Positions 1 through 12,638 of a stretch of 64,000 nt of DNA are shown piece by piece. The notes below the pieces were generated by a model that saw only the letters and a list, made by a program, of their open reading frames with translations, ran no database searches and was not told where the DNA came from. The DNA is from Diploscapter coronatus (lineage: Eukaryota; Nematoda; Chromadorea; Rhabditida; Rhabditidae): the NCBI GenBank assembly GCA_964036155.1, contig OZ038422.1, forward strand, positions 14,097,201 to 14,161,200, read 5' to 3'. Position 1 is the first letter of the stretch; every line of letters starts with the position of its first letter. A program made the position numbers and the translations under genes.

Positions 1-3000
1 AAGAGGCGCGATACTTGAAAAGTGACCGTGGACGGGGAAATCGGGCATCGAGAAATACGCACTACGACGACACGGCCAAAGTGCGTAGTGCGGGAAAAAG
101 GACGGAAAATTGCGGAATAATGCGGAAATGCTTGAAAAAGGCGGGAAAATCAAGAAATAGATGAAAAGCGCGAATTTTCGATATGATGTGGAATAAACAA
201 AACGCTTAGACTAGGCTTGAGTAGTCAAGTGGTTGTGCGTTGAATTTTGATAAAAGGTCAGCCGAATAGAAGCAAACTAGAAATGAATTGAATTTTTGCA
301 AACATTAATTTAGAATGAAAGAAAATGATACTGATATGGTTCAAATTATTAGATAAAGAATAGCGAGATTTTTGAAATAACTATCCACTCTCTCATTTAT
401 TTCGAGTATAAAACAAAAATTAAGAGTTTCTGGATTTATAAGTGATCACCCCCATAATGGTTGAGCGCAATAATTTTATAAAGTGCTTCGATTTTTCAAA
501 TTCAATATAAAATTGAACTGATATTTCCTCAAATCAAAGCTAATTATGATAACAAATCAATAATTTCACAAATATGATAAATTAATTTAGCTGACTTCGT
601 AGTTGGCTTTTTGCTCAATAAAGATGTTCTCTCATGGAGAAAAGAGTGAAAGCAGAACGGTGCAAACATTGTCTCCGGAAGACGGCCAAAATGAAGAGGA
701 CAAAAAGGAAAGAAATTAGGGAGTTGACGCAGAGTCACAGAAAAAGTTGAAAATATCATGAAGAAGGAAGTGAAAAATGAAAGAACGAGTTAGAAAGGTG
801 GGGAAAAATGTTAGAGGAAAATTAGATAGCGTGAAAAGCAAAGATAGAAAATGTCAAAAAGATGCGAAAATATTAGAGAAAAAGAGAAAGAAAAGAAAAC
901 GAAAAGAGGAAGAAGTTAGAACATGAAGGAGGAAGAAAATGGTTGAATTAGAAAGAAAAAGCGCCACCGGGGACGATCGAGTTACCGTTAGCCAACACTC
1001 AGAGGCAGCAGCAGCACGCCACACTGAATGGACACAAGAAACGAAGATAGGCTATGCAAAGACAGAACTGGGCATGAAAAGAGTGAAAAGAGGCAAGAGA
1101 TCGAGTCAAAATGATGATGGCTGATGAAAGATTAGGTTGGACAATTGTGACGTAAATTTGAAAAGAATTGCGTGAAAACTTTCCTATTCTTTCATAGGGT
1201 TTTTTTGGTATGGTACAAATATTCTCAGAGTTTTCAACGCCGAATCTTTATGCTACTATCAAATTTGACTAGCTTTAGAAATTATCATAGAATTAGACAG
1301 ATCTATAGACGTTTTCCTCTTGATATTTATTTTGATATTGATTAAATTGAGCGATGAATAGGATTATTTTCGTTTATTTGTGTCGGAAAAACAAACGTAA
1401 TCGGCCGGTGTAAATTCCAGACGATCCGTAGTGCAAATACAGCGTTAAAATGCTTCAAAATAGGGATAAATAATAGATTCGATCCTAAAAGTTTGCCTAT
1501 GTTTCAAAATAACCTTGGATTTAATGTAAAACTTTGTGCTCAATGCATTCTCCAATGATAATTACAATCATTCGGTAAATCTGATAAAAATATACTTTTT
1601 GGTAGAGTTCAAGAAGCTTTCTAATCGTAAAAATATCTTGAAAGAAAAGTTTATCTCCCGGATTTTTTCTTATAAAATATCCGTTTTTGCGTGGGCACTG
1701 CTATTAATTTTTGACGGATCAAAATACGAACGCTAATTTTTTCAAAGTCGATGTTTTTCATGGTTTGCATCGTGTTTTTGCGAGGGTTTGTGTGCTCACA
1801 ACGATAGTGCACGCACTGTGTAAATACAGTAGCTTTTTTGCTGAGCTGATAACGGGAAATATCAGTGATAAAAGAATAGGGTTCGGACTTTATGAGAAAA
1901 ATTTTAGCGATTAGAAAAACTATTAAAATTATGTTGCCCTAAATATACTAAAAAATTCTGACAAGATAATGATAAAAAATGAATGAAGATCAACTTGTTA
2001 TTTTTATGTTGAAAATAGCATTTATCCAAAAAAAAAAATAGAGCAATTATTATTTGTCGTGGTATCGGGATGTTGTGAGTCTTTTTAATAAATGTCGTGA
2101 TAACATGGCCTACTTTTCCCACACTATTTTTTCTCACCTTCACCCTTACCCTATTATCTATAGCTCACGCCATTGTGACATTTACTGGAATAGTGTACGA
2201 CATTTTAACTCACGACATCCCGTCATCATGACAAATACAAGTTGCCGAAGGATAGTACTTGAAATTGAGAGAAATCAAAGATTACCTAAAATTGGTTGAT
2301 AGGAAAATGTTAAAAGTCCATGGAGCTCACCTTTTTAAATATTAAAATCGATATTTCAAAGACGAAGAAATAGATCTTCCTATTATGGACCTATATTTGT
2401 GTTTCGAAATGTCATGAGCAGGAGTGAAATTCAGCACAGAAAAAACGAAGATCGGAAAGAAAAGGGTGAAAATTTGTTTGTTTCTAAATTTGGCCTATCA
2501 AAGATTTTCTTAAGCCAGACTTTTCCAATATTAATATTTGAGAATATTGTATATTTCCAACTATCTCGGGAAAATGCCAAAACGTACGAAACTCCCTGAA
2601 ATATGTGAGAAAAAATCTAGCCTTTTAAAAAAAAACGGCCCTTCGTGAAAATCGCGAGGATTATCTCGGACGGCTTTTCAAAATAAACAGAAACGATAAA
2701 TAAACAGTGGAGTGATAAAGAATATCTTCCGAGAAAAGTGTCTAGGCCAAAAGAGCAGATTTAAGCCGCGCCCCTTCCCCGGACCACTCCAAGGCAGGAA
2801 GTGTCAATGATATTATGAAGCAAAAGAAATCTGAAATTCGAAGTTTCAAATATTTTATTTGAAGCAATTTAAAATATGGAGATGGTTTATTTTATGTTTA
2901 ACTGCAAAATTGACTGCCTATTCTATTTGATCTAAATGCAATTGCTGTGATGAGCAAAAGTAATTAAACCAAAGGTTTATTTAAATTGCTAACACATATT

Positions 3001-3742
3001 TGATAAAATATTGCAAGAAATATTTACATAAGCGAAACGATTTATGGCCAGGATACACGTATGAAGTGGTAAGAGCTATAATACTGAAAGAGTGCATAAT
3101 AAAAGATAAAGTAATCAAAAACGTATGAGGTTAAACTTTAAAGTTACAACTTCTTGCATCGAACTTTAAATATTTTGTTCGAAGAATGAAACTCAAGTGA
3201 ACTCAGAAACAATGAATATCGGAACTAGAGGCCTGATCAACTCATTAAATCCCGTTTCTGTGGGCAATAATTGATTAAGTAAATTAGTTAAATGATTAAA
3301 TTGAAAGTTAATTGGTCAATTATCTCAAACAATTGAGGGCAGCACCGGTATGAGAACTTCAAATAATTATTCTAATCAAGAATCTTCTAACTATCAAGAG
3401 TTTCAATGATTTACAAAATAAGTTTCACAAATTTGGAAGGTAAAATGAATAAAAGGCGAATCGATATTTTTATTTTAATTGAAAAATATCAATAGTTACA
3501 ATACATCTCGTCACTAGCCACCATGATACGGTTGGGTTCTTTCGCTTTGCGATTTTTATTGCTGAAATAATTAGGTCATCACTTTATGAATTTAAAATAA
3601 ACATTAAAAATATACAGAAAAATAGAAATCATTATTATTCAATCTTTCCCTTTACGATTTTAGATATTATTGCATAATATGAATTGAAGTAATAATATTA
3701 TCATCATTGTTTCGATTAAAGTTTTCGAATAATTTGAAAACC
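1..3742. other. gene-free AT-rich stretch
   Basis: I see no supported gene here. Open frames are short and none has paired splice signals or recognisable protein. Contents I can name are a 9-bp perfect inverted repeat (58-66 with 84-92, loop 17), a MITE at 2051-2237 (listed separately), and a short GC-rich island around 2763-2805. The rest is AT-rich with scattered GA-rich runs. Confidence 0.6.
2051..2237. mobile_element. Tc1/mariner-like MITE with TA target duplication
   Basis: The 29-bp ends (2052-2080 and 2209-2237) are near-perfect inverted repeats. The outer part reads TTTGTC at the left and GACAAA at the right, each flanked by TA (2051-2052 and 2236-2237), the target duplication of the Tc1/mariner superfamily. 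Smaller copies of the TGTCGTGA motif lie just inside the ends. The element is about 187 bp and has no coding capacity, so it is a non-autonomous MITE. Its centre (CACACTATTTTT followed by CTTACCC) resembles the centre of the inverted-repeat element near 43.4-43.55 kb. Confidence 0.8.
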
Positions 3743-5648
3743 TTACATTTTCCATTCATCCGTTACAGCCAAAGTGACTCTCCACGAAATTCGGCAAGCG
3801 TAAAACGAAAGCGCGAATCCGAAGATGCAGACGATCATCAGACCGATGCAGATTTGGTAGGTCGCTGAAAATTCCTATCTTGAATTCTTTCTTAATCATT
3901 GCGGTCTGGTTAACACACTGTCGTTCAGTAATAAATTCAGAATATCATTGTTTTTGGAACTTATTCATTTTCAAAATTGTGGATTTTAGCTGTAGAAAGG
4001 TAAACCCAAAATCGTTGTTTTTTCCTGAATAATTATTGTCGTCGGATAAATTTTGGAGCATCTTTATATTTAAAGATTATATAATTGTTTGGGAAATTTA
4101 TAATTTTCTAATGAATGGCAATCTCGATTAAAGTAAATAAAATGGTTTTGATATGAAAATTTTTGTAACATATATTTTGTTATCACCAACTTTACACAAC
4201 TATTGAAATTCCTAAATATACGAGTATATAAGTCTCACCGTCCGGCAAATTGATGTTGTAATCCCTGAAGTACTGATTGTGCATCTGGGCGACGATTCTG
4301 TACATTTACAAATTTATAACATTCATAACTTTGTAACTTAAGAAATAACATGTCTGGTATAAAATCACAGAATAATGTTCTATTTTCACATACTATTTCC
4401 AAGTTGGAATATTTCAGTTTACCTGTACATGTAGGTGAACGCGTCCGACTTCATGTCCCACACAGCCCAACCGCAAGTCAGCACTCCGCACATCCAGAAG
4501 AAGGCCTCCATCGTCTGGAAAAGATGTGTGTTAAAGATCACTGTATTTAAATCATTCATATTCATTGAATTTGAAGAATCATTAAACGTATGAAGATATA
4601 AGTCATAATGCAACCTATTCTGTTTAGTTTTATTTTAAGATTGTATTGCTTTGGAATCAGCTTAGCGATTAATTATATTTCAAATCATGGGTTTGAATTT
4701 TCCTGAAACCTACCCTCAAACAGACGAATCCGATGCAGAAGAATGGCTGTGAGAAGGCGAGTCCATAGCTCATCAACAAGCAAGTGAACAATGTTGCCGC
4801 TTCAAACGCTGCGATGTAGAAAATATAATCGTGCCTGAAATTATATTTTTAGATAAACAAAATTAAGTGAGTCAAAGAATACATCATAACTTGAACTTAG
4901 ATATGAAAAGGGATAAATCGATGATCTGGGATATAGTTCCATTTGAAGTTATTCCAGAGCTGATGGATTGAATAATTAGCTTTACCTGACGCCAGCATAA
5001 TAGGCGAAGCCCATAACGATCAGAATAATGACGGATAGAATCATCAACAGAATATTGATGCATTTTGCGCTCATCTGAAAGTGATATTTAAACCAAAAAA
5101 GTGTAAATGCTCAATAATTATTTAACTCTCAAGATCGATATGCTAAAACCTGTTGCATTTGTAATAAACTTAGATTTACAATAGAAATTCAAGTCTCAAA
5201 TAATGGATGGAAGAGGTTCCATGAATCAAACAATAGTTTTTAAAGCTAATATCCAGAATCTTGCAACATGTAGTATTTATTAAATTTAGACTGGTTTTAA
5301 TGTTAAATCGGAAAACTACACTGAACGCAATGAAATATAACCTTAATTTAAATTGCTTTGCCATTATAATATAGGGCTGGTAGGGAAATTGGGTTCTTAT
5401 TCATTGTTTTCTGGGAGTTCTCTTCAAAATTACCATTTTAATATCGGTAATTTACTTGCCTTGGTAGTATTACACCTCTCCTCGTCCTTATCTACCAGTT
5501 CAATGCGCATCGGCACGGTTTCCTGCCTCGCGACAGTTCCATTTCCGTTTGCCCTCGGTTCATAACCACCGTAATAATCGTTGAACTGCGAATGCTCGTT
5601 GTAGTTGTGATACTCTGCGGTAATCATCGGTGCGGTCGGACGGGGCAT
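3743..5648 (-). CDS. four-pass (MARVEL-like) membrane protein
   Basis: A 223-aa protein from six exons: 5648-5460, 5074-4986, 4834-4714, 4514-4423, 4297-4239 and 3864-3743. All phases agree and it ends in TAA. Residues 1-63 are a polar, probably cytoplasmic N-terminus (PRPTAPM, an Asn/Tyr-rich stretch, then acidic). Four hydrophobic segments follow: about 69-90 (CINILLMILSVIILIVMGF), 97-120, 124-152 (rich in Cys and Trp) and 186-207. The 3-4 loop is short and polar. Four passes with a short C-terminus suit a MARVEL/tetraspan-type protein, but I do not recognise the orthologue. Intron 1 appears to use a GC donor (AAG|GCAAGT). The nearby GTGTAA donor would give an immediate stop. Exon 2 begins exactly with ATG after CAG, so an internal trans-spliced short form starting MSAKC is also possible. 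A TTTTCAG acceptor precedes the leader at 5688. Confidence 0.83.
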
Positions 5649-5688
5649 CAATTTTATCGGCAAAATTCAATACCCAAGAGGCTTAGGT

Positions 5689-5698
5689 CTGAAAATTG
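5689..5698 (-). promoter_or_regulatory. candidate SL trans-splice acceptor of the four-pass gene
   Basis: On the minus strand AATTTTCAG directly precedes ACCTAAGCC, about 40 nt upstream of the ATG at 5648. It matches the nematode acceptor consensus and no upstream donor or exon is visible. A cis-spliced 5' UTR exon cannot be excluded. Confidence 0.4.
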
Positions 5699-8600
5699 GT
5701 TTGTAAAAAATCATTGAGCAAATTAATTAGAACATTGTAAACGAATGTGGTTCGAATAAAATTAAGCGATATTTAAAATTGATAGGCAGAGACGATCATA
5801 GGTGCAATGGAGTGTGGGGTATCAATTTACACATATATTTAGTAGCCAAGATTTTCGGATCTGAAAAAAAACCCGATTTTACGGAAGACATAATTAAAAT
5901 TGGATTTTTTAAAATTTTGTAAGGAATATCATAATCTCGAAAAAAATATATAGGGAATAATTATGAAAACTTAATGATAGATAGAAAAAAAGATGAGACC
6001 TATCAAATTGATAACTCGTCCCCCTAAAATCATTGGATTTTGACGAAAAATTTAAAGAACAGGATAAAAACGGGTTTATCAAAGAAAAAACAATTAAAGT
6101 TCCCCTTCCTATCTAACTCACAATATCATTTTATAGAGACGCAGAGTCGGATATTTCATATCTCTGCAAAAGCCAGAGTGCTCAATAGTAGTCCACATTG
6201 AGAAAATTACAGCTGGCTTTAAGTTGGAAATAGCATTTGGAAATGGGAGGCAAAAAGAAAACGAATTGGTCAGTGGAAGCAATAATTTTAGTGACAAAAT
6301 AGTAGGAAAAATGAGGGGTAAAGAGAAAAATAAAGAAATATTATGGGAAAATAAGAAGAAAAGGAAGAAAAATCCTGAAATAGTATGAGAAATTAAGAGA
6401 AAAAAAGAGGATATGAAAAAATGTCAGAGTATTTCTGGAGTAAATTTCATGTTCTGAATCATTCCTGACAGATGCAGAAAATGCCTTTGGGAGGATTTTC
6501 AGCGGATAGTGAGATAAAGAATATGAAAAATTGAGAGATTTTAGAGAAAGAAAAACAGAAAAAATCGAATTTGATAAATGTTCATTTCACTTATTTCTCT
6601 GGCAGGCTTTCGGAATACTTAACATCGACCACTTTGATAGCGAAGATGTGTTTTTTCAGAGAATTTCGTGTTTTAAAGTGAAAATTGATCAGGATACCCG
6701 CTAATTCGATTAAAAATTGCCGATTCATAGCAATTTGAAAAAAAATACGCGAGTTTTGACCGGAAGTAAGATCCTTATAATTTCGATATTTAGAGATAAA
6801 TTTCCATATGACAATGAATTAGAATAAGCACAAATTATTATTAAAAAAATTTTGAAACAGAAAAATAGAGTATTCGTAATATCGCTAAATAAATTCTGAC
6901 AAATGATATCCTTCCTCTCAAAAACAACATTATCGTTAGGACCGAAATTCGATCAGAAGCGTTCTGCGTCTCTAGCAAACCACATGTGTTAGAGATAGAA
7001 AACGAGAATGTTAAAGGAGAGGGGATAAGATAATTGAATTTAGATACAAAAAATATAAGGTAGTCATTCGGAAAATTACTTTTTGATGAAGCTTTCCAAA
7101 CGAGGAAGCCCAGAAGAATGGTACATATACGAGAAATTTTTGCAGGCGAAAAGTGCAGATTCCGAATAATTAAGCGGGCACAGGTAGATTACCGATGCGA
7201 TATTTTCGATACATATGATCACCCTTGTTTATAAATTAAAAGTTTTGAAAATAGTATTAAAATTATTATAGACAGGTGAGTTCTGTTTTCGTTTCGTATT
7301 ACATATGAAACGAGGCAGCCTTGACCTTGATTGACTTGAAACATATTTGAATTTCTTGAAAGTACTTGATCGGAAAAGCTAGGTAGATTGAAAAAAAAAA
7401 CTAGGATAAGTACTCATAAAGAAGCTAAGATTTTAAAAATGGCTAATTTAAATCGCAGGAAGTCTTCAAATTCTCAAATGAATCGAATAAAAAACAAGTG
7501 GAGCGCATCATTTCAAACGATTTTCCCATTTTAGCAATCAAGTGTTAGAGGAAGGATAATACATTTGCAAATTGAATAAAAATGCGAAGATGAGAAATGA
7601 GAAATAGCGAATAAAATCAGAGGGGAAAAGAAAGAAAAAGGAGAGATAGTAAAAATTGAGAAAGAAAGAAACGAAATAAAGAAATTTCGAAAACACTCGC
7701 TTTTCTGCACAGCGTTAAATCTGAGAAAAAAATTCAATAGCCAAAGCCAAGAAGGCACTTGTCTGAAAGAAAGCGCTAACCTAAACATTTTCGACTTTGG
7801 GGAGAAGATATGAGAAATGTGGATGCATTAATCTGGAGATTTCGAAATTTCCTATTTGATATAATTTTCACCGAAATTATCCAAGAAACAATCAAAATAA
7901 TTCGCAATATGTTACGATAGGATATAGTTTGGAACTTATTTCGAAAATATTCAGAAAGATTCCTGAAATATTGAAATCGCGGTCTATTTGTGGGAATTAT
8001 AGGTTACTGTTATTTCAAATGAACACTGAACAAAATAATATTTTAAGCTAAAATTTGAAGCATATCCAAAATAGGTAGACAAATCAACAATTCCAGCCAC
8101 AATTATGAAATCCTACCCTAAAATAATATATCAAAAGAAGGGATGAGTTGAATCTGGCTAATTATGATCTTATAAACCTAAATCCCGAATAAATCCGTAA
8201 ACCGAGATAATTAGAGGATTCGCTTGAACAAGGAAACGGGAGAATAAGATAAGAGAGACTAGGAAATAGAGGAGTTCTTGTATGCTTGTATGATTAGGGT
8301 ACAAAGTAAACGAGATAGTGTTGGAAATGAGAGAGAAAAGATAGTAAGGATGGGAAATAGTACTAAAAGGTTGGAGAGTAAGAGGAAGAGATAAAGAAAA
8401 CGAGAAATAGTCTGGAGAGATGATAGAAAAAAGCGTATATTAGTGGTGGACGACTGGTATTCTAATAGGGGTCAGCACAGCAAAGAAATCGATATATGCA
8501 AAAAGAAGAAAGGACCAGAGATTGTGGGATTTGAGAGGAGGAAAAGAAAGAAACATAATGGGATTTTGGGATTAGATGTGATGTCATAACTCATTAATTG

Positions 8601-11600
8601 AAGCAAGAAATTGAAATTAACAAAAAACATTTAGAGCCCAAACGTTTGCGATTTATTAAATGTGCAACTCTTTGAGAATTTTAGAAGTCAAAAAAAGATT
8701 GATTGAATGAAAATGTTTCATATCAAGGCAGTTCCAAATCTGAAAGATATGGTTTTCAAATTTGAAATGAACAAAAGCTATCATTCGAGTATCAATGTTT
8801 GCGTAATTTGTATAAGTTTAATCTCACGATGAATTACATAACATTGACATCCTTATCTAATAGGTTGGTTCCCAAGAGTGTGCAATGATATATCAACGTA
8901 CTAAGCAGATATTGACCGACATAAAATTGCAAAAATACACGCGGTCTCGTAAAAATACGCCCATATCGACATATTTGGAATACTTTTCGGATATAGTTTT
9001 TTTTTTTTTATATATAAGGAAAGTTTCTCATGATATGAGGCGTGAAAGGGTTATATCTTTTCGGAAAAAAAACGCGAGAAAGCATATCTATCCTGGATTA
9101 CTATATACTTTCTAAAGATAGAACTTTATATATGAAAGATATAGAAAATGCATATTATATTAATTTCAGATATATAATTATTTGAATAGAGGTTTTGAAT
9201 ATCTCGTGTCCACGAGCTATAATTCATGCGCGAGAAATGCGAAAATGTCGCCAGGATACGCAGGAAAGAGAATATGTATATGTAAAGTGAAGTGCACATA
9301 CGACATATTGCAATTTCGAGTAAAATGAGGCCAATTCATGAAATGTAAGAAGAGAATATTTGCAAATAGACTGACAATAAAGCAAACGATGGTGTCAAAT
9401 TTGTAGAGTTAGTAAAGATTTAATTATAGATTCAGGGACAAATAGCTGGATAAGTTGAACTCGTTTCTTATCATGCCGATGATTGTAACATATTCATTTC
9501 AAAAATCAAACATTCTCAGATAAATTTAATGAAGAGTAGAACTGAAAATGAAATTTCATAGGTTAAAACTAATTTGAAATTTGGATGGAGTATTGCAAAA
9601 TTCAAGTGTTTATCAAAATGAGTCAAATTCAATGCGGCATGTTCTATAAATGGACAGTACTTGAGGAAATAGGAGTGGAAATATCAAAGAAGAATGAGAT
9701 AAAGAGAAAAAAGAGAGAGAGAGAAATAGTAAAGAAAAAGAAAATTTGAGAAATCGAAATTTACCCTAAAAGGCACTGGTCAAATGCCGCAGAACGACGA
9801 AACGAGAAAATGCGAAGGAAATGCGGAAAGAGATTGAAATTGAAGAGGGATTAGAAAAGAACAAGAGATTCTGAAAGAGACGAAGAATCAGAGATATCAG
9901 GGATTAATATAGGATTGACATAAGGGAAAGTGCCGCACACTTGGAAAATGATTTGAAGCTAAAATTAAATATGTTTGAAGAATTTAGAAAAAATATTCAA
10001 ACTGCTTGATAATATCTCCGAATTCAACCGAGAAATATGGAAAATCAACATAATTATCAAAGTAATTTTTGAAATGCTGACAAACCTACTACAAATCGAA
10101 TGTCTGCTTCAAGGTTAAATGTGATCGAACGTTTTTCGATTGAATGCAACGTGTTGAAACCAGAAATTAGAAAATTAAGATAGCACTAAGAAACGAGAGA
10201 CGAAAAGAAGTCAGAAAGTGTCCATTGCCTTGTCATGTGGCTATTGGGCCTAATAGCCGTCGGACATACACATCGAGTAAAATGGATTAGAAACGGCCGA
10301 AATACGGCACAATGAATTTGAGTCGAAAAGAAAGAGGAGAGAAAGAATGAGAGAATAAGAGAAAAAGAAATTGGAGTTTGAGCAAGTGGTTGAAATGTTG
10401 GAACGTTTACATCAACTTTAAAATCTTGTAAAATATCAAAAATTGAATAAGTTTTAGAAATTTTGTTAAAATAACCTATGAAAATTTGGATAATTCCTTT
10501 TTATTTTACATAAAATATAATTAACAAATAGAAAATGTCAGGAATCCTAATGATAGTCATTTCATGGATCTTACGAAATATCTGAAGCTCTGAGCCAGTC
10601 ATGCAAGAATATCGACCTCATAAATTAATGAAACTCCTCGTCTCTCTCGAATATTTTATCGAAATTCGCGAAAAACTTGCGATTTTTCTCGACTTTCGAT
10701 GGAATTTGGAATTTCTTTGACTTTTTCGAGATTTTAACGAGTGATACGCGAAAATGACTGGACATTTTTCGGTAAATAAGAGTTTTTAGGCCATTTTAGA
10801 CCGAGCGAAGAGAGACCTTGGAAATGCGGTATCTTGAAAGGAACACTAAAGCATTACAAATGCGAAAAAAATCTAAATTAGGTTGATCAAAGTAAAAGTG
10901 GAAATTAATTGGAAATAATATTGGCAGGAATTCGTTGTTCCTAGATTTTTTGAAACTCAAAAATTCGACCGATTTATTATTGACTTATTTTCTATCGTCA
11001 AAGATATTTTCGCCAATTTGCAAAAAATTGATGAGAATGAAGGACGAAATTTCAAAATATGATTCAACAAATAAATCCATAAAAATTAATTCAATTCTCC
11101 AATCTTGCTTAATTTTACCACACTAAAAAGTCCGGCACCTAAAATTATCCAAAATATTGAATTGTAAACAAGTAGATATAGTTCAAAGTGATTCAGCTTT
11201 GCTTACTCACAAATAAAGTTGAAGTTTACCTTTTTATGCTTGCCTTGACAGAATAATATTTGCCCGAATTTACAATACAAAGGCTGCGAGTAACAGATCT
11301 TCTCCTATGGGAGGTTGGACATCTGGTTGCGGGTCGCATTGTAAGGGAAAATTTGATAGAACATGATGAAATAGAACGACAAAGTGAGAGACGAGAAAAG
11401 ATGCAGAGAAATAAAACAGAATTTAGAATTAGAGAATAGAGACACAAGGCAACAGATGAATGAATGCTTGAAATTAGTGGGGATAGAATGCGAATAATCC
11501 CCGAGGGACAAAGTATTCAACAAGTCTAGTTTACTTGAACATAAGATGCAGTGAATTTGAGCATAATTAAGCCCTAATTCTCAACAAAATCGTTCGTGCA

Positions 11601-12638
11601 GTTTTGATCTGGTGTTTGAAAAGTTCTAGAACATATTCATAACATGCTATCCGTTATGATAAAATTCATTTATTCAAACAAAAATCTACTAAACAACATT
11701 CTTGAGTGTAAATTATATCTGATCAACGTAAAGATCACACACAAATTTAGGGTACTATCGACTTTTGTAAGAATACAAAAATCACGTAACCTAACATAAG
11801 TAAAAACACGATTATGCATAAAATGAATAAAATAAGTGAAAACCTCTAATCACCAACATTTACGTGAGCAAATTCGCGATGGGGCGGAATTGGAAAATTC
11901 TTGCAAACCTACCCCCTGAAAAATCTGCTCCATTATTAAATTTGAGCGCTTGAGCAAATTTTCAGAAGAATAGATTTCCAAGCCTTTTCCAGATTATAGT
12001 TGCACGAAAAACCTTGTAACCATCGATGGAATACGATTTTTTAGAAAATATGAATAAGAACGATTTTCTACGATTTTTAAGTGAACACTGCACGATTTTT
12101 TACAGATCTGAAAATCGATAAAAGTTGGATTTGCAAAAATCGAGCGTAATTTGGAGAAGACGCGTTGGAAGAAAATACGTACCCGCAGAGAAGAAAGAAT
12201 ATTTGTCTGTGAATGGGGGAAATGCATTTTTGCGAGAAAATGCTTGAAATACAGATTTAGTGAAGTAGGTGATAATCACTGAAAATATTGTTTAAACCAG
12301 AAAATGTTTTGAAAATTTTGAAATATGCTGTTTTAGATCATAGTTTTGATTTGGTGCATGTCTGCTATAAATATTTCAAATTTTAAGATCACAATAATAT
12401 CATCAGCCATTATCACCTTGGCAATGTAAACATATCATATAATTCTAGAAATGAATTTAAACATAATTTTGAAAGACTAGAATGTCAGGTTCCATTAAAT
12501 ACGAGTCCATAAATATAGACTTGAGCACGAGAAAGCTTTGATAATTTGAAATGCTCAAAAAGGCGTAAAACCGAGCCTTGGTCCTAAAATAAGATCAGAA
12601 TAGATTGTTGTGAAGTTCAATTTGATCGAAGTTTAACT
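5699..12638. other. 7-kb gene-free region with purine-rich repeats
   Basis: No gene could be supported on either strand. The plus strand is strikingly purine-rich. Composite AAATAGT repeats lie at about 6290-6415, 7560-7690, 8225-8430 and 9660-9750, with a related GA-rich run near 11340-11440. Between them the sequence is AT-rich with no paired splice sites around open frames. It lies downstream of eat-20 and upstream of the four-pass gene, whose promoter it must contain. Confidence 0.5.
6290..6415 (+). repeat. purine-rich composite repeat array (about 40-bp units)
   Basis: Three unit starts are visible on the plus strand: AAATAGTAGG at 6297, AAATATTATGGG at 6336 and AAATAGTATGAG at 6378, spaced 39 and 42 bp. 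Each continues with GAAAAAT-like and AGAGAAAAA-like segments. The unit matches the arrays at 24.4, 28.6 and 31.3 kb. Confidence 0.65.

Noticed and set aside
544..759. Minus-strand frame of 71 codons near the window start
   Set aside because: Phe/Ser/Leu-rich because it is the complement of purine-rich DNA; no splice signals or domain.
939..1124. Plus-strand frame beginning MVELERK
   Set aside because: Open by composition only; no acceptor, donor or similarity that I recognise.
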